Source: Streptomyces sp. NBC_01296 (GTDB lineage: Bacteria > Actinomycetota > Actinomycetes > Streptomycetales > Streptomycetaceae). Taken from it: a DNA stretch of 64,000 nucleotides. Below are positions 32,684 to 41,616 of this stretch, one piece after another. Position numbers and translations under genes: made by a program. The notes beneath the pieces were generated by a model. It was given only the letters and a program-made list of their open reading frames with translations, made no database searches and had not been told where the DNA came from. The DNA lies in contig NZ_CP130720.1 of NCBI RefSeq assembly GCF_035984415.1, positions 5,518,001-5,582,000 of the forward strand, given 5' to 3'. Position 1 is the first letter of the stretch. Each line of letters opens with the position of its first letter.

Positions 32684-35600
32684 GTGGCGGCGGCAGAGAT
32701 GGCAGCGGGCGAGAAACAGGGCTGGGCCCGGCGGCTCGCCGCATACACCTGGCGGTACCGGCTCAATGTTCTGCTGGCGCTCGGGTCCTCCCTGGGCGGC
32801 ATGGCGGTCATGGCGCTCGTACCGCTGGTCACCAAGGTCATCATCGACGACGTCATCGGCGACCACAGCAAGCCCATGGGGATATGGGCCGGTCTGCTCA
32901 TAGGCGCGGCGGCCCTCGTGTACGTGATGACGTACATCCGCAGGTACTACGGCGGCCGCCTCGCGCTCGACGTCCAGCACGACCTGCGCACCGACATGTA
33001 CGACACCATCGCCCGCCTCGACGGGCGCCGCCAGGACGAGCTGTCCACCGGCCAGGTCGTCGGGCGGGCCACGAGCGACCTCCAGCTGATCCAGGGGCTG
33101 CTCTTCATGCTGCCCATGACCATCGGGAACTTCCTGCTGTTCGGGATATCCCTCGGCGTCATGCTGTGGCTGTCCCCGCTGCTGACCCTCGTCGCGCTGC
33201 TCATGGCCCCCGCCCTCTGGTTCATCGCCAAGCGCAGCCGCAAGAAGCTCTTCCCCGCCACCTGGTGGGCCCAGGGCCAGGCCGCCGCCGTCGCCACCGT
33301 CGTCGACGGGGCCGTCACCGGCGTCCGCGTCGTCAAGGGCTTCGGCCAGGAGGAGCAGGAGACCGGCAAGCTGCGCGCCGCCGGGCGGCGGCTGTTCGCC
33401 GGGCGGATGCGGACCATCCGCCTCAACTCCCGCTACACCCCCGCCCTGCAGGCCGTGCCCGCCCTCGCCCAGGTCGCCATGCTGGCCCTCGGCGGCTGGA
33501 TGGCCACCAACGGCCAGGTCACCCTCGGCACCTTCGTGGCCTTCTCCACCTACCTCGCCCAGCTCGTCGGCCCCGTCCGCATGCTCGCCATGGTCCTCAC
33601 CGTCGGCCAGCAGGCCCGCGCCGGCGTCGAGCGCGTCTTCGAGCTCATCGACACCGAGCCCGTCATCGAAGAGGGCACGCACGAGCTGCCCGCCGACGCC
33701 CCCGCCACCGTCGAGTTCGACGAGGTCGTCTTCGGGTACGACCCCGAGCGGCCCGTCCTGGACGGGTTCTCGCTCTCCATCGCGGAGGGCGAGACCGTCG
33801 CCGTCGTCGGCTCCTCCGGCTCCGGCAAGTCCACCGTCTCCCTCCTCCTGCCCCGCTTCTACGACGCCGACCGCGGCACCGTCCGCGTCGGCGGACACGA
33901 CGTGCGCGGGCTGACGTACGACTCCCTGCGCGCCGCCATCGGGCTCGTGCCGGAGGACTCCTTCCTGTTCTCCGACACCATCCGCGCCAACATCGCCTAC
34001 GGCCACCCCGAAGCCGCCGACGCGCAGATCGAGGCCGCCGCCCGCGCCGCCCAGGCCGAAGGGTTCATCAAGGCCCTGCCCGCCGGGTACGACACCAAGG
34101 TCGGCGAGCAGGGGCTCACCCTCTCCGGCGGCCAGCGCCAGCGCATCGCGCTCGCCCGCGCCATCCTCACCGACCCCCGGCTGCTGCTCCTCGACGACGC
34201 CACCTCCGCCGTGGACGCCCGTGTCGAGCACGAGATCCACGAGGCGCTGCGCGCCGTCATGGCCGGCCGCACCACCCTCCTCATCGCCCACCGCCGCTCC
34301 ACGCTCGGGCTGGCCGACCGGATCGCCGTACTCGACCGCGGGCGGCTCTGCGACATCGGAACCCACGAGGAACTGGAGCACAGGTCGCCCCTGTACCGGC
34401 GGCTGCTCACCGACCCGGACGCGCTCGGCGCCGCCTCACCGCGCACCCCCGACGCGCCCGCGATGGCCGAGTTCGAGCGGGACATCGAGGGGAACCTCGA
34501 ACGGGACATCGAACTCGAGGCCGAGATCGACTCCGAGCCGGTCAACGCCAAGCGCCGGGTCGCCGACGGGGTGACCCCCGAGCTCTGGCGCCGCCAGGAG
34601 GAATCGGAGACCACCGCGTCCCCCGCGGCCGGGACCGGCGCACCTGGGGCCGGGCACTCCATGGCCGGCGCCGTCGCCGGCATGCCGGCCACCCCCGAGC
34701 TGCTCGCACAGGTGGCCGCGCTGCCGCCCGCCGACGACGAGCCCGCCGTGGACGAGGCCCAGGCCGTGTCCGCCGAGAAGAGCTACAACCTGCGCCGGCT
34801 GCTCCACGGCTTCTGGGCGCCCCTCGCCGTCAGCCTCGGCCTCGTCGCCGTCGACGCCGGCTCCGGGCTGCTGCTCCCGATCCTGATCCGGCACGGCATC
34901 GACAAGGGCGTCGAGCAGGCCGCGCTCGGCGCCGTCTGGGTGGCCGCCGTTCTCGCGCTCGGCATCGTCGTCGCGCAGTGGGCCGCCCAGTTCGCCGAGA
35001 CCCGGATGACCGGGCGCACCGGCGAGCGCGTCCTGTACGCCCTGCGCGTCAAGATCTTCGCCCAGCTGCAGCGCCTCGGCCTCGACTACTACGAGCGCGA
35101 GCTGACCGGCAAGATCATGACCCGGATGACCACCGACGTGGACGCCCTGTCCAGCTTCCTGCAGACCGGGCTCGTCACCGCCGTCGTCTCCGTCTTCACC
35201 TTCTTCGGCATCCTGATCGCCCTGCTCGTCCTCGACGTCGAGCTCGCGCTGATCGTCTTCGCGACCCTCCCCGTGCTGGTCCTCGGCACGATCGTGTTCC
35301 GCCGCAAGTCGGTCGCCGCGTACGAGCTCGCCCGCGACCGGGTCAGCCTGGTCAACGCCGACCTCCAGGAGTCCGTCTCCGGGCTGCGCATCGTCCAGGC
35401 GTTCCGCCGCGAGCGCGCCGGCGCGGCCCGCTTCGCGGAGCGGAGCGACTCGTACCGCGAGGCCCGGGTGCGGGGCCAGTGGCTGATATCCGTCTACTTC
35501 CCGTTCGTGCAGCTGCTGTCCTCCGGGGCCGCGGCCGCCGTGCTGATCGTCGGCGCGGGGCGGGTCGAGGCCGGCACCCTCACCACCGGCGCGCTGGTGG

Positions 35601-36529
35601 CGTACCTCCTCTACATCGACCTGTTCTTCGCCCCCGTCCAGCAGCTCTCCCAGGTCTTCGACGGCTACCAGCAGGCCACCGTCTCCCTCGGCCGGATCCA
35701 GGGGCTGCTGCGCGAGCCCACCAGCACCCCGCGCCCGGCCGAGCCCCGCGAGGTCAGGGAGCTGCGCGGCGAGATCGCCTTCGAGGACGTGCGGTTCGCG
35801 TACGGCACCGCCGAGGAACGCGGCGAGAAGGGCGAGGCGCTGGCCGGGATCAGCCTGCGGATACCCGCCGGGCAGACCGTCGCCTTCGTCGGCGAGACGG
35901 GCGCCGGCAAGTCCACGCTGGTCAAGCTCGTGGCCCGGTTCTACGACCCGACCTCCGGCCGGGTCACCGCCGACGGTGCCGATCTGCGGGAGCTCGACCT
36001 GACGGCGTACCGCCACCGGCTGGGGGTCGTCCCCCAGGAGCCGTACCTCTTCCCGGGGACGGTCCGCGACGCCATCGCCTACGGGCGGCCCGAGGCGGGC
36101 GACGCCGAGGTGGAGGCGGCCGCCCGCGCGGTCGGCGCCCACGACATGATCGCCACCCTCGACGGCGGCTACCTGCACACCGTCGCCGAGCGCGGGCGCA
36201 ACCTCTCGGCCGGCCAGCGCCAGCTGATCGCCCTGGCCCGCGCCGAACTCGTCGACCCGGACGTGCTGCTGCTCGACGAGGCCACCGCCGCGCTCGACCT
36301 GGCCACCGAGGCCCAGGTCAACCGGGCCACGGACCGGCTCGCCGGCAAGCGCACCACCCTCGTGGTGGCGCACCGGCTGACCACGGCCGCGCGCGCCGAC
36401 CGGGTCGTGGTCATGGACCGCGGCCGGGTCGTGGAGGACGGCACCCACGCCGAACTCGTGGCCCGCGGCGGCCGCTACGCCGAACTGTGGCGCACCTTCG
36501 TCGGCGAGGACGAGCCCGCCGCGGCGTAG
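32684..36529 (+). CDS. Fused two-half ABC exporter (heterodimer-type in one chain)
   Basis: The 1281-residue protein joins two membrane-plus-ATPase halves. Half 1 has a transmembrane domain (about 20-310), Walker A GSSGSGKST with K382, signature LSGGQ at 480-484, and Walker B ending D504-D505. Half 2 has Walker A GETGAGKST with K1076, signature LSAGQ at 1174-1178, and Walker B D1198-E1199. Thus one ATP site lacks the catalytic glutamate and the other is complete, as in heterodimeric exporters. An acidic linker (about 590-700) separates the halves. GTG 32684 follows GGGGAGG. The substrate is unknown; drug or lipid export is likely. Confidence 0.92.
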   Translation: MAAAEMAAGEKQGWARRLAAYTWRYRLNVLLALGSSLGGMAVMALVPLVTKVIIDDVIGDHSKPMGIWAGLLIGAAALVYVMTYIRRYYGGRLALDVQHDLRTDMYDTIARLDGRRQDELSTGQVVGRATSDLQLIQGLLFMLPMTIGNFLLFGISLGVMLWLSPLLTLVALLMAPALWFIAKRSRKKLFPATWWAQGQAAAVATVVDGAVTGVRVVKGFGQEEQETGKLRAAGRRLFAGRMRTIRLNSRYTPALQAVPALAQVAMLALGGWMATNGQVTLGTFVAFSTYLAQLVGPVRMLAMVLTVGQQARAGVERVFELIDTEPVIEEGTHELPADAPATVEFDEVVFGYDPERPVLDGFSLSIAEGETVAVVGSSGSGKSTVSLLLPRFYDADRGTVRVGGHDVRGLTYDSLRAAIGLVPEDSFLFSDTIRANIAYGHPEAADAQIEAAARAAQAEGFIKALPAGYDTKVGEQGLTLSGGQRQRIALARAILTDPRLLLLDDATSAVDARVEHEIHEALRAVMAGRTTLLIAHRRSTLGLADRIAVLDRGRLCDIGTHEELEHRSPLYRRLLTDPDALGAASPRTPDAPAMAEFERDIEGNLERDIELEAEIDSEPVNAKRRVADGVTPELWRRQEESETTASPAAGTGAPGAGHSMAGAVAGMPATPELLAQVAALPPADDEPAVDEAQAVSAEKSYNLRRLLHGFWAPLAVSLGLVAVDAGSGLLLPILIRHGIDKGVEQAALGAVWVAAVLALGIVVAQWAAQFAETRMTGRTGERVLYALRVKIFAQLQRLGLDYYERELTGKIMTRMTTDVDALSSFLQTGLVTAVVSVFTFFGILIALLVLDVELALIVFATLPVLVLGTIVFRRKSVAAYELARDRVSLVNADLQESVSGLRIVQAFRRERAGAARFAERSDSYREARVRGQWLISVYFPFVQLLSSGAAAAVLIVGAGRVEAGTLTTGALVAYLLYIDLFFAPVQQLSQVFDGYQQATVSLGRIQGLLREPTSTPRPAEPREVRELRGEIAFEDVRFAYGTAEERGEKGEALAGISLRIPAGQTVAFVGETGAGKSTLVKLVARFYDPTSGRVTADGADLRELDLTAYRHRLGVVPQEPYLFPGTVRDAIAYGRPEAGDAEVEAAARAVGAHDMIATLDGGYLHTVAERGRNLSAGQRQLIALARAELVDPDVLLLDEATAALDLATEAQVNRATDRLAGKRTTLVVAHRLTTAARADRVVVMDRGRVVEDGTHAELVARGGRYAELWRTFVGEDEPAAA

Positions 36530-36549
36530 GCGGCGCCGCCCCGCCCCGG

Positions 36550-36585
36550 CCCCCCGGATCTTGCTGTATGCAACCTTCCGGGGGG
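36550..36585 (+). terminator. Terminator after the ABC exporter gene
   Basis: CCCCCCGGA (36550-36558) pairs with TCCGGGGGG (36577-36585). Inside the loop TTGC and GCAA form a second short stem. Confidence 0.8.
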
Positions 36586-36592
36586 TCAGTGC

Positions 36593-36621
36593 GTCGTACG
36601 TGCGTACGTGTTGCGTACGAC
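36593..36621. repeat. Triple CGTACG repeat in the leader of the SapA-like gene
   Basis: GTCGTACG and CGTACGAC form an inverted repeat with 8-base arms. CGTACG occurs three times (36595, 36603, 36614). The array ends 15 bases before the GTG of the SapA-like gene and may be an operator. Confidence 0.55.
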
Positions 36622-36636
36622 TGATCGGGGGGCAGG

Positions 36637-37038
36637 GTGGGGCACGGGCGGAAGGGGCGCGGCCGGGGGGCCGCGTCGGCAGGGGTGTTCGGGGCGGGGC
36701 TCGCGCTCTGCTTCGGCAGCCTGATCGCGGCGCCGCCGGCGCACGCGGCGACCGGTGGCTGCGGGGGCGGCCTGGTCAGGACGCTGCCGCTGCCGACGGG
36801 CGAGGTACGCATCTACAAGAGCCGTACGCAGGCCTGCGCGGTGACGGTGGCCCACGACCCGGGCCGGCGCCGGGCGATGGCGGTGAGCATCCAGCCGCGC
36901 GGCGGGGTCCCGGTCGGCGATGCGGGGCGATTCACCCGATATGCCGGTCCTGTCACTGTCGGTGCGATCAGCCGCTGCGTGTATGTAAAGGGGAGCATCG
37001 AGGCCGGATCCGTCGAATCCGGCTGGATCCTGTGCTGA
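36637..37038 (+). CDS. Secreted protein similar to spore-associated protein A (SapA)
   Basis: The 133-residue product has a basic N-terminus and a Sec signal peptide cut after AHA at about residue 37. The mature part has four cysteines and the pattern CGGGLVRTLPL, ACAVTVAHDPG, FTRYAGPV and a C-terminal Cys, which follows the layout of the SapA spore-coat-associated family. The role of SapA is not known in molecular terms. GTG 36637 has GGGGGGCAGG before it. The gene lies alone between the exporter terminator and the peptidase gene. Confidence 0.72.
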   Translation: MGHGRKGRGRGAASAGVFGAGLALCFGSLIAAPPAHAATGGCGGGLVRTLPLPTGEVRIYKSRTQACAVTVAHDPGRRRAMAVSIQPRGGVPVGDAGRFTRYAGPVTVGAISRCVYVKGSIEAGSVESGWILC

Positions 37039-37122
37039 ACGAGCGTCCCAACTAGGTCTGGTCAGCCATGCGTTGACCCCGCTAGGTTCACGGGCGACCG
37101 AAGTGAACTCAGGGGAGGGTGA

Positions 37123-38556
37123 ATGCGCAAGACGCTCGGCTGGCTGCTGTCGCTCGTGGTGCTGATCGGCACCATGGGCGCAGCCGGCTTCACGGCTCAG
37201 GCGGCCACCGCCGCAGGGCCGTCCGCCGCGACGGACATCAAGGACGAGATCCTCGCCATTGCGGGGATGAGTCTGATCGAGGAGAAGGAGTACCCCGGGT
37301 ACCGCTTCTTCGTACTGAACTACGAACAGCCGGTCGACCACCGGCAGCCCTCGAAGGGCACCTTCAAGCAGCGCCTCACCCTGCTGCACAAGGACGTCTC
37401 CCGGCCCACGGTGTTCTTCACCTCCGGCTACAACGTCAACACCAGCCCGCGCCGCAGTGAGCCGACGACCATCGTCGACGGCAACCAGGTGTCGCTGGAG
37501 TATCGATTCTTCACGCCCTCCCGGCCCGATCCGGCCAACTGGGCGAACCTGGACATCTGGCAGGCCGCCAGCGACCAGCACCGCATCTACACCGCCCTGA
37601 AGAAGGTCTACAAGAAGAACTGGCTGGCCACGGGCGGCAGCAAGGGCGGTATGACGGCGACGTACTACGAGCGCTACTACCCGCGTGACATGGACGGTGT
37701 CGTCGCGTACGTCGCGCCGAACGACGTCGTCAACAAGGAGGACTCGGCGTACGACCGGTTCTTCGCCAAGGTCGGCACCAAGGAGTGCCGCGACAAGCTG
37801 AACGCGGTGCAGCGCGAGGCGCTCGTCCGCCGTGAGCCGCTGGAGGCCAAGTACGCGGCCGCCGCCGCCGAGAACGGCTGGACCTTCAACACCGTCGGCA
37901 GCCTCGACAAGGCCTACGAGGCCGTCGTGCTCGACTACGTGTGGGCCTTCTGGCAGTACAGCCTGCTGGCCGACTGCGCCTCCATCCCGGCCGCCGCGAC
38001 CGCGAGCGACCAGGAGATCTGGGACTCGATCGACACGATCTCCGGCTTCTCGGCCTACGCCGACCAGGGCCTCGAGACGTACGCGCCGTACTACTACCAG
38101 GCGGGTACGCAGCTCGGTTCGCCCGACATCAAGCAGCCGCACCTGGGGGGCCTGAGCCGCTACGGCTACCAGCCGCCGCGCAACTTCGTGCCGCGCGAGA
38201 TCCCGATGACCTTCCAGCCGGGGGTCATGGCGGACGTGGACAACTGGGTGAAGAACAACGCGAACCAGATGCTGTTCGTGTACGGGCAGAACGACCCGTG
38301 GGGCGCTGAACCGTTCCACCTCGGCTACACGGTCCGCGACAGCTACGTGATGATCGCGCCCGGCGCCAACCACGGGGCCAACGTCGCCAAGCTCCAGGAC
38401 GGCGAGAAGGCGCTGGCCACGCAGAAGATCCTGCAGTGGGCCGGGGTCGCCCCGGCCGCCGCGCTCGCCGACGCGGGCCGGGCGACGCCGCTGGCGAAGC
38501 CCGACGCGGTGCTCGACCAGAAGGACCAGGAGCGCGAGCCGCAGCTGCGGCCGTAG
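37123..38556 (+). CDS. Secreted tripeptidyl aminopeptidase, S37 (PS-10) family
   Basis: This is a 477-residue exported alpha/beta-hydrolase-fold peptidase. The signal peptide likely ends after AQA (about residue 27). The nucleophile is S173 in TGGSKGGMTATYY. The acid and base residues probably lie in YGQNDPWGAEP and APGANHGAN near the C-terminal third. S37 enzymes of Streptomyces remove tripeptides from proteins and are released in growth and differentiation; one processes proteinaceous precursors in related species. ATG 37123 follows GGGGAGGGTGA. It is followed by a convergent GH3 gene. Confidence 0.9.
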   Translation: MRKTLGWLLSLVVLIGTMGAAGFTAQAATAAGPSAATDIKDEILAIAGMSLIEEKEYPGYRFFVLNYEQPVDHRQPSKGTFKQRLTLLHKDVSRPTVFFTSGYNVNTSPRRSEPTTIVDGNQVSLEYRFFTPSRPDPANWANLDIWQAASDQHRIYTALKKVYKKNWLATGGSKGGMTATYYERYYPRDMDGVVAYVAPNDVVNKEDSAYDRFFAKVGTKECRDKLNAVQREALVRREPLEAKYAAAAAENGWTFNTVGSLDKAYEAVVLDYVWAFWQYSLLADCASIPAAATASDQEIWDSIDTISGFSAYADQGLETYAPYYYQAGTQLGSPDIKQPHLGGLSRYGYQPPRNFVPREIPMTFQPGVMADVDNWVKNNANQMLFVYGQNDPWGAEPFHLGYTVRDSYVMIAPGANHGANVAKLQDGEKALATQKILQWAGVAPAAALADAGRATPLAKPDAVLDQKDQEREPQLRP

Positions 38557-38609
38557 CTCCCGGGCAGGGCCCAGGGGCCACGGGAGAGGTGGTACGGCTG
38601 GACCCTCTA

Positions 38610-40538
38610 CTAGTCGTACGACAGCCCGTGGCCCAGCGGGTAGCGGCCCGGCACCGGGACCGGGAGGCGGCCCGAGGGTCGAGCCGCCCCGGTGACCACC
38701 CGGGCCGCCGCCCGCATCTCCACGTCCGTCCAGGTGTACGTCGCCAGCTCCGCCGCGCACGTGGGCAGCCGGGCCGGGTCGTACGGATTGCGGATCGCCA
38801 CCACGACCACCGGCACCCCGGTGGCCAGTAGCTCCGTGACCAGCGTGCGCTGCGGATCGTCCCCCTCCGGGACGTTGTACGTGCACACCAGCACCGCCGC
38901 GTTGCCGGGCGCCGCGGCCACCGCCCGGGCGGGCGGTACGGCCGTCGCAGCACAGCCCAGCGCGGTCAGCTCCCGGGCCAATACCGCGGTGGGGGGCCCT
39001 GTCGTACCGCTGGGGGAGGCCGGGTCGGCCCCGGTGACCAGCACCCGGGGCCCGGCCGTCGCATCCAGGGGCAGCAGTTTCACGGGATTGGCCAGCAGGG
39101 TCGTCGTACCCGCCGCGATCTCGTCGGCGGCGGTCAGGTGCGCCGGGATCCCCACCATCGCGTCCATCTGCCCGGCGGCGGTGTGCGCCGCGTCGAACAG
39201 GCCCCGGCGGGCCTTCAGTTCGAGGATCCGCAGTACCGATTCCTCGATCCGGTCCTGCGTCAGCTCGCCCGCCTCGACGGCCGCGAGCACGCTGCGGTGC
39301 GCGAGCCCCAGGTCCGGCGGGTTCAGCAGTTGGTCGCAGCCCGCCTTCAGGGCCAGCACCGGGACCCGGTCGTCCCCGTACTTCTGGCGGACCCCGGCCA
39401 TGTCGAGGGCGTCGGTGACCACCACCCCCCGGAAGCCGAGGCGTTCGCGCAGGATGCCGGTCACGATCGGCCGGGAGAGGGTCGCCGGGTCCCCCGAAGG
39501 GTCGAGCGCGGGGAAGACGATGTGCGCCGTCATGACGGCGTCCACGCCCGCCTCCACCGCCGCCCGGAACGGCGGCTCGTCGAGCTCCTCCCACTGGGCC
39601 CGGCTGTGCCGCATCACCGGCAGCCCGACGTGGCTGTCGGTCTCGGTGTCCCCGTGGCCCGGGAAGTGCTTGGCGGTCGCGGCGACCCCGGCGCCCTGGT
39701 AGCCGCGGACCTGGGCGGCGACCAGGGCCGCCACCGCCTGCGGGTCGGAGCCGAAGGACCGTACGCCGATCACCGGGTTGGCCGGGTTGACGTTCACGTC
39801 GGCCACCGGCGCGTAGTCCTGCCGGATGCCCATCGCGGCCAGCTCGGCGCCCGCGATGCGCGCGGCGCGGCGGGCCTCGGCGGTGGCCGTGGCGTCGGCG
39901 GCGCCCGGGCCGGAGGCGCCCGCGCCCGCGGAGGCGTTCCCGGAGGGACCGGTACCCGCCGTGCCGCTCGCGCCGTGCCGCGCCCCCAGGGCCATCGCCC
40001 CGGGCAGCAGGGTCGCGGGCTTGCCGATGCGCGCCACCGCTCCGTGCTCCTGGTCGGTGGAGAGCATCAGCGGGATGCCGGAACCGGCGGCGGCCGCCGC
40101 CCGCTGGAGGGCGGCCGACAGCTCGGCGATCTGCTGCGGGCCACGGGTGTTGTGGGCCCAGGAGAAGTAGATGATCCCGCCGAGGTGGTAGCGGGCGACC
40201 AGCTCCGCGGACGTCCGCACCCCGAACAGTTTCAGGTTCTGCTCGGCGTCCGCCGCGTCCGGGTCGGTCGCCGAATGGCCGTACGCGCGGGACACGAAGA
40301 GCTGCCCGACCTTCTCGGGCAGGCTCATCCCGGCCACCAGGCGGCGCAGCGCCGCCCGGTCGGGCGCCCGGGCGGGCGGGCGGTCGCCGGGGCGCGGGTC
40401 GTCGGCGTGCGGTCCGCCGTCCCCGCCGTCCCCGCCGCCCGGGCCACCGCCCGCGGCGTACGAGGCCACTCCGGCGGCCGTGACGGCGGCCATGGCGGCC
40501 GCGGTGAGCAGGGACCTGCGGGACGCGTGGTACGACAC
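38610..40538 (-). CDS. Exported beta-N-acetylhexosaminidase, GH3 (NagZ-like)
   Basis: The 642-residue product has a signal with HASRRSLLTAAAMAAV, suggesting Tat export. The GH3 domain follows (about 60-460), then a C-terminal alpha/beta domain. The NagZ-type catalytic loop is KHFPGHGDTETDSH (290-303), and the nucleophile is D376 in VVTDALDM. A low-complexity Gly/Ala/Ser insert of about 32 residues sits at 188-220 inside the barrel, where relatives have a short loop. I prefer GTG 40538; another GTG at 40583 would overlap the LysR gene. The enzyme probably trims GlcNAc from wall or chitin fragments. Confidence 0.9.
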   Translation of the reverse strand: MSYHASRRSLLTAAAMAAVTAAGVASYAAGGGPGGGDGGDGGPHADDPRPGDRPPARAPDRAALRRLVAGMSLPEKVGQLFVSRAYGHSATDPDAADAEQNLKLFGVRTSAELVARYHLGGIIYFSWAHNTRGPQQIAELSAALQRAAAAAGSGIPLMLSTDQEHGAVARIGKPATLLPGAMALGARHGASGTAGTGPSGNASAGAGASGPGAADATATAEARRAARIAGAELAAMGIRQDYAPVADVNVNPANPVIGVRSFGSDPQAVAALVAAQVRGYQGAGVAATAKHFPGHGDTETDSHVGLPVMRHSRAQWEELDEPPFRAAVEAGVDAVMTAHIVFPALDPSGDPATLSRPIVTGILRERLGFRGVVVTDALDMAGVRQKYGDDRVPVLALKAGCDQLLNPPDLGLAHRSVLAAVEAGELTQDRIEESVLRILELKARRGLFDAAHTAAGQMDAMVGIPAHLTAADEIAAGTTTLLANPVKLLPLDATAGPRVLVTGADPASPSGTTGPPTAVLARELTALGCAATAVPPARAVAAAPGNAAVLVCTYNVPEGDDPQRTLVTELLATGVPVVVVAIRNPYDPARLPTCAAELATYTWTDVEMRAAARVVTGAARPSGRLPVPVPGRYPLGHGLSYD

Positions 40539-40548
40539 GCGCCGGACC

Positions 40549-41505
40549 CTACTGCCGGGCCGGGCCCCCGGCGCCGCGGACACTCGGGAGGTCCCCCGGA
40601 AGGGGTGCCGCGTACGCCCAGTGCTCCTGCAGGGTCCGCACGGCCTCGGTGATCGCCGGCCGGCGGGCCGCCCCCGTCCGCCACAAGGCGTACAGCCTGC
40701 GTACGGGGCCGGGCTCCAGCGGTACGGCCACCGCGCCCGCCGGCAGCGCTCCGGTGCCCAGCCGCGGGACGACGGCCACCCCGAGCCCGGCCGCGACCAG
40801 CGCGACGATGGTGTGGTTCTCCTCGGCCACGTGCGCGATGTCGGGCTCGATCCCGGCCGTGCGCAGGGTCCGCATCAGCCAGTCGTGGCAGACCCGGCCG
40901 GGTGGCTGGCAGACCCAGCGCTGGCCGCCCAGGTCGCCCCTGCGGATGACCGCCCGCGCCGTGAACGGGTGGTCGTGGGGCACCACCAGGTCGCACGGGT
41001 CGTCCCCGATGACGGCCTGCTCGACGCCCTCCGGGGCCGGCAGCGGGGCGATGTCCCAGTCGTGGGCCACCGCCAGATCGGTGACCCCCCGGGCCACCAG
41101 GTCCACCGACAGGTGGGGGTCGACCTCCGTGAGGCGCACGTCCAGCGCCGGATGCCGGCGCGCGAGATCGGCGAGCACCCCCGGCATGAGCCCGCGCGCC
41201 GCCGAGGCGAAGGCGGCCACGGTCAGCAGCCCGCTCGGCTGCCCGCGGCGCTCCTCCAGGGTGGTCTCGGCGCGCTCCACGATCGCCAGCAACTCCTGGG
41301 CGGTCTCGGCGAGATGCCGGGCCTCCTCGGTGAGCGCGACCCCGCGCCCGCGCCGCTCCAGCAGCGTGGTCCGGGTCTCCCGCTCCAGCTTGGCGATCTG
41401 CTGGGACACGGCCGACGGGGTGTATCCGAGGGCGGCCGCCGCGCCCGCGACCGAGCCGTGGACGGAGACGGCGTGCAGGGCGCGCAGCCGGGAGAGGTCG
41501 AGCAT
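40549..41505 (-). CDS. LysR family transcriptional regulator
   Basis: The 318-residue regulator has an N-terminal LysR helix-turn-helix (GSVAGAAAALGYTPSAVSQQ, about 17-36, then IAKLERETRTTLLERRGRGV) and a substrate-binding domain. It starts at ATG 41505 and is divergent from an EamA transporter gene with a 111-base gap, so it likely controls that transporter. The GH3 gene starts 10 bases after its stop on the same strand, so the two may share a transcript. Confidence 0.9.
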   Translation of the reverse strand: MLDLSRLRALHAVSVHGSVAGAAAALGYTPSAVSQQIAKLERETRTTLLERRGRGVALTEEARHLAETAQELLAIVERAETTLEERRGQPSGLLTVAAFASAARGLMPGVLADLARRHPALDVRLTEVDPHLSVDLVARGVTDLAVAHDWDIAPLPAPEGVEQAVIGDDPCDLVVPHDHPFTARAVIRRGDLGGQRWVCQPPGRVCHDWLMRTLRTAGIEPDIAHVAEENHTIVALVAAGLGVAVVPRLGTGALPAGAVAVPLEPGPVRRLYALWRTGAARRPAITEAVRTLQEHWAYAAPLPGDLPSVRGAGGPARQ

Positions 41506-41616
41506 GCCGCCATCGTAGGCACCGCCGGACCACGGGAGCACCCGTAAGCGATGCTTCATCCATCCCGGAAGAGATCCGCGCTGGTGCTACATGGTTGCGC
41601 CGCCGATGCTCGAAGC

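Noticed and set aside
36561..36586. Leader hairpin as a riboswitch
   Set aside because: It is better explained as the terminator of the ABC exporter gene; no riboswitch family consensus is visible.
32029..36624. A 1531-residue plus-strand frame overlapping the ABC exporter
   Set aside because: It is out of frame with the exporter and is composed mainly of Arg/Pro/Gly, typical of a high-GC shadow frame.
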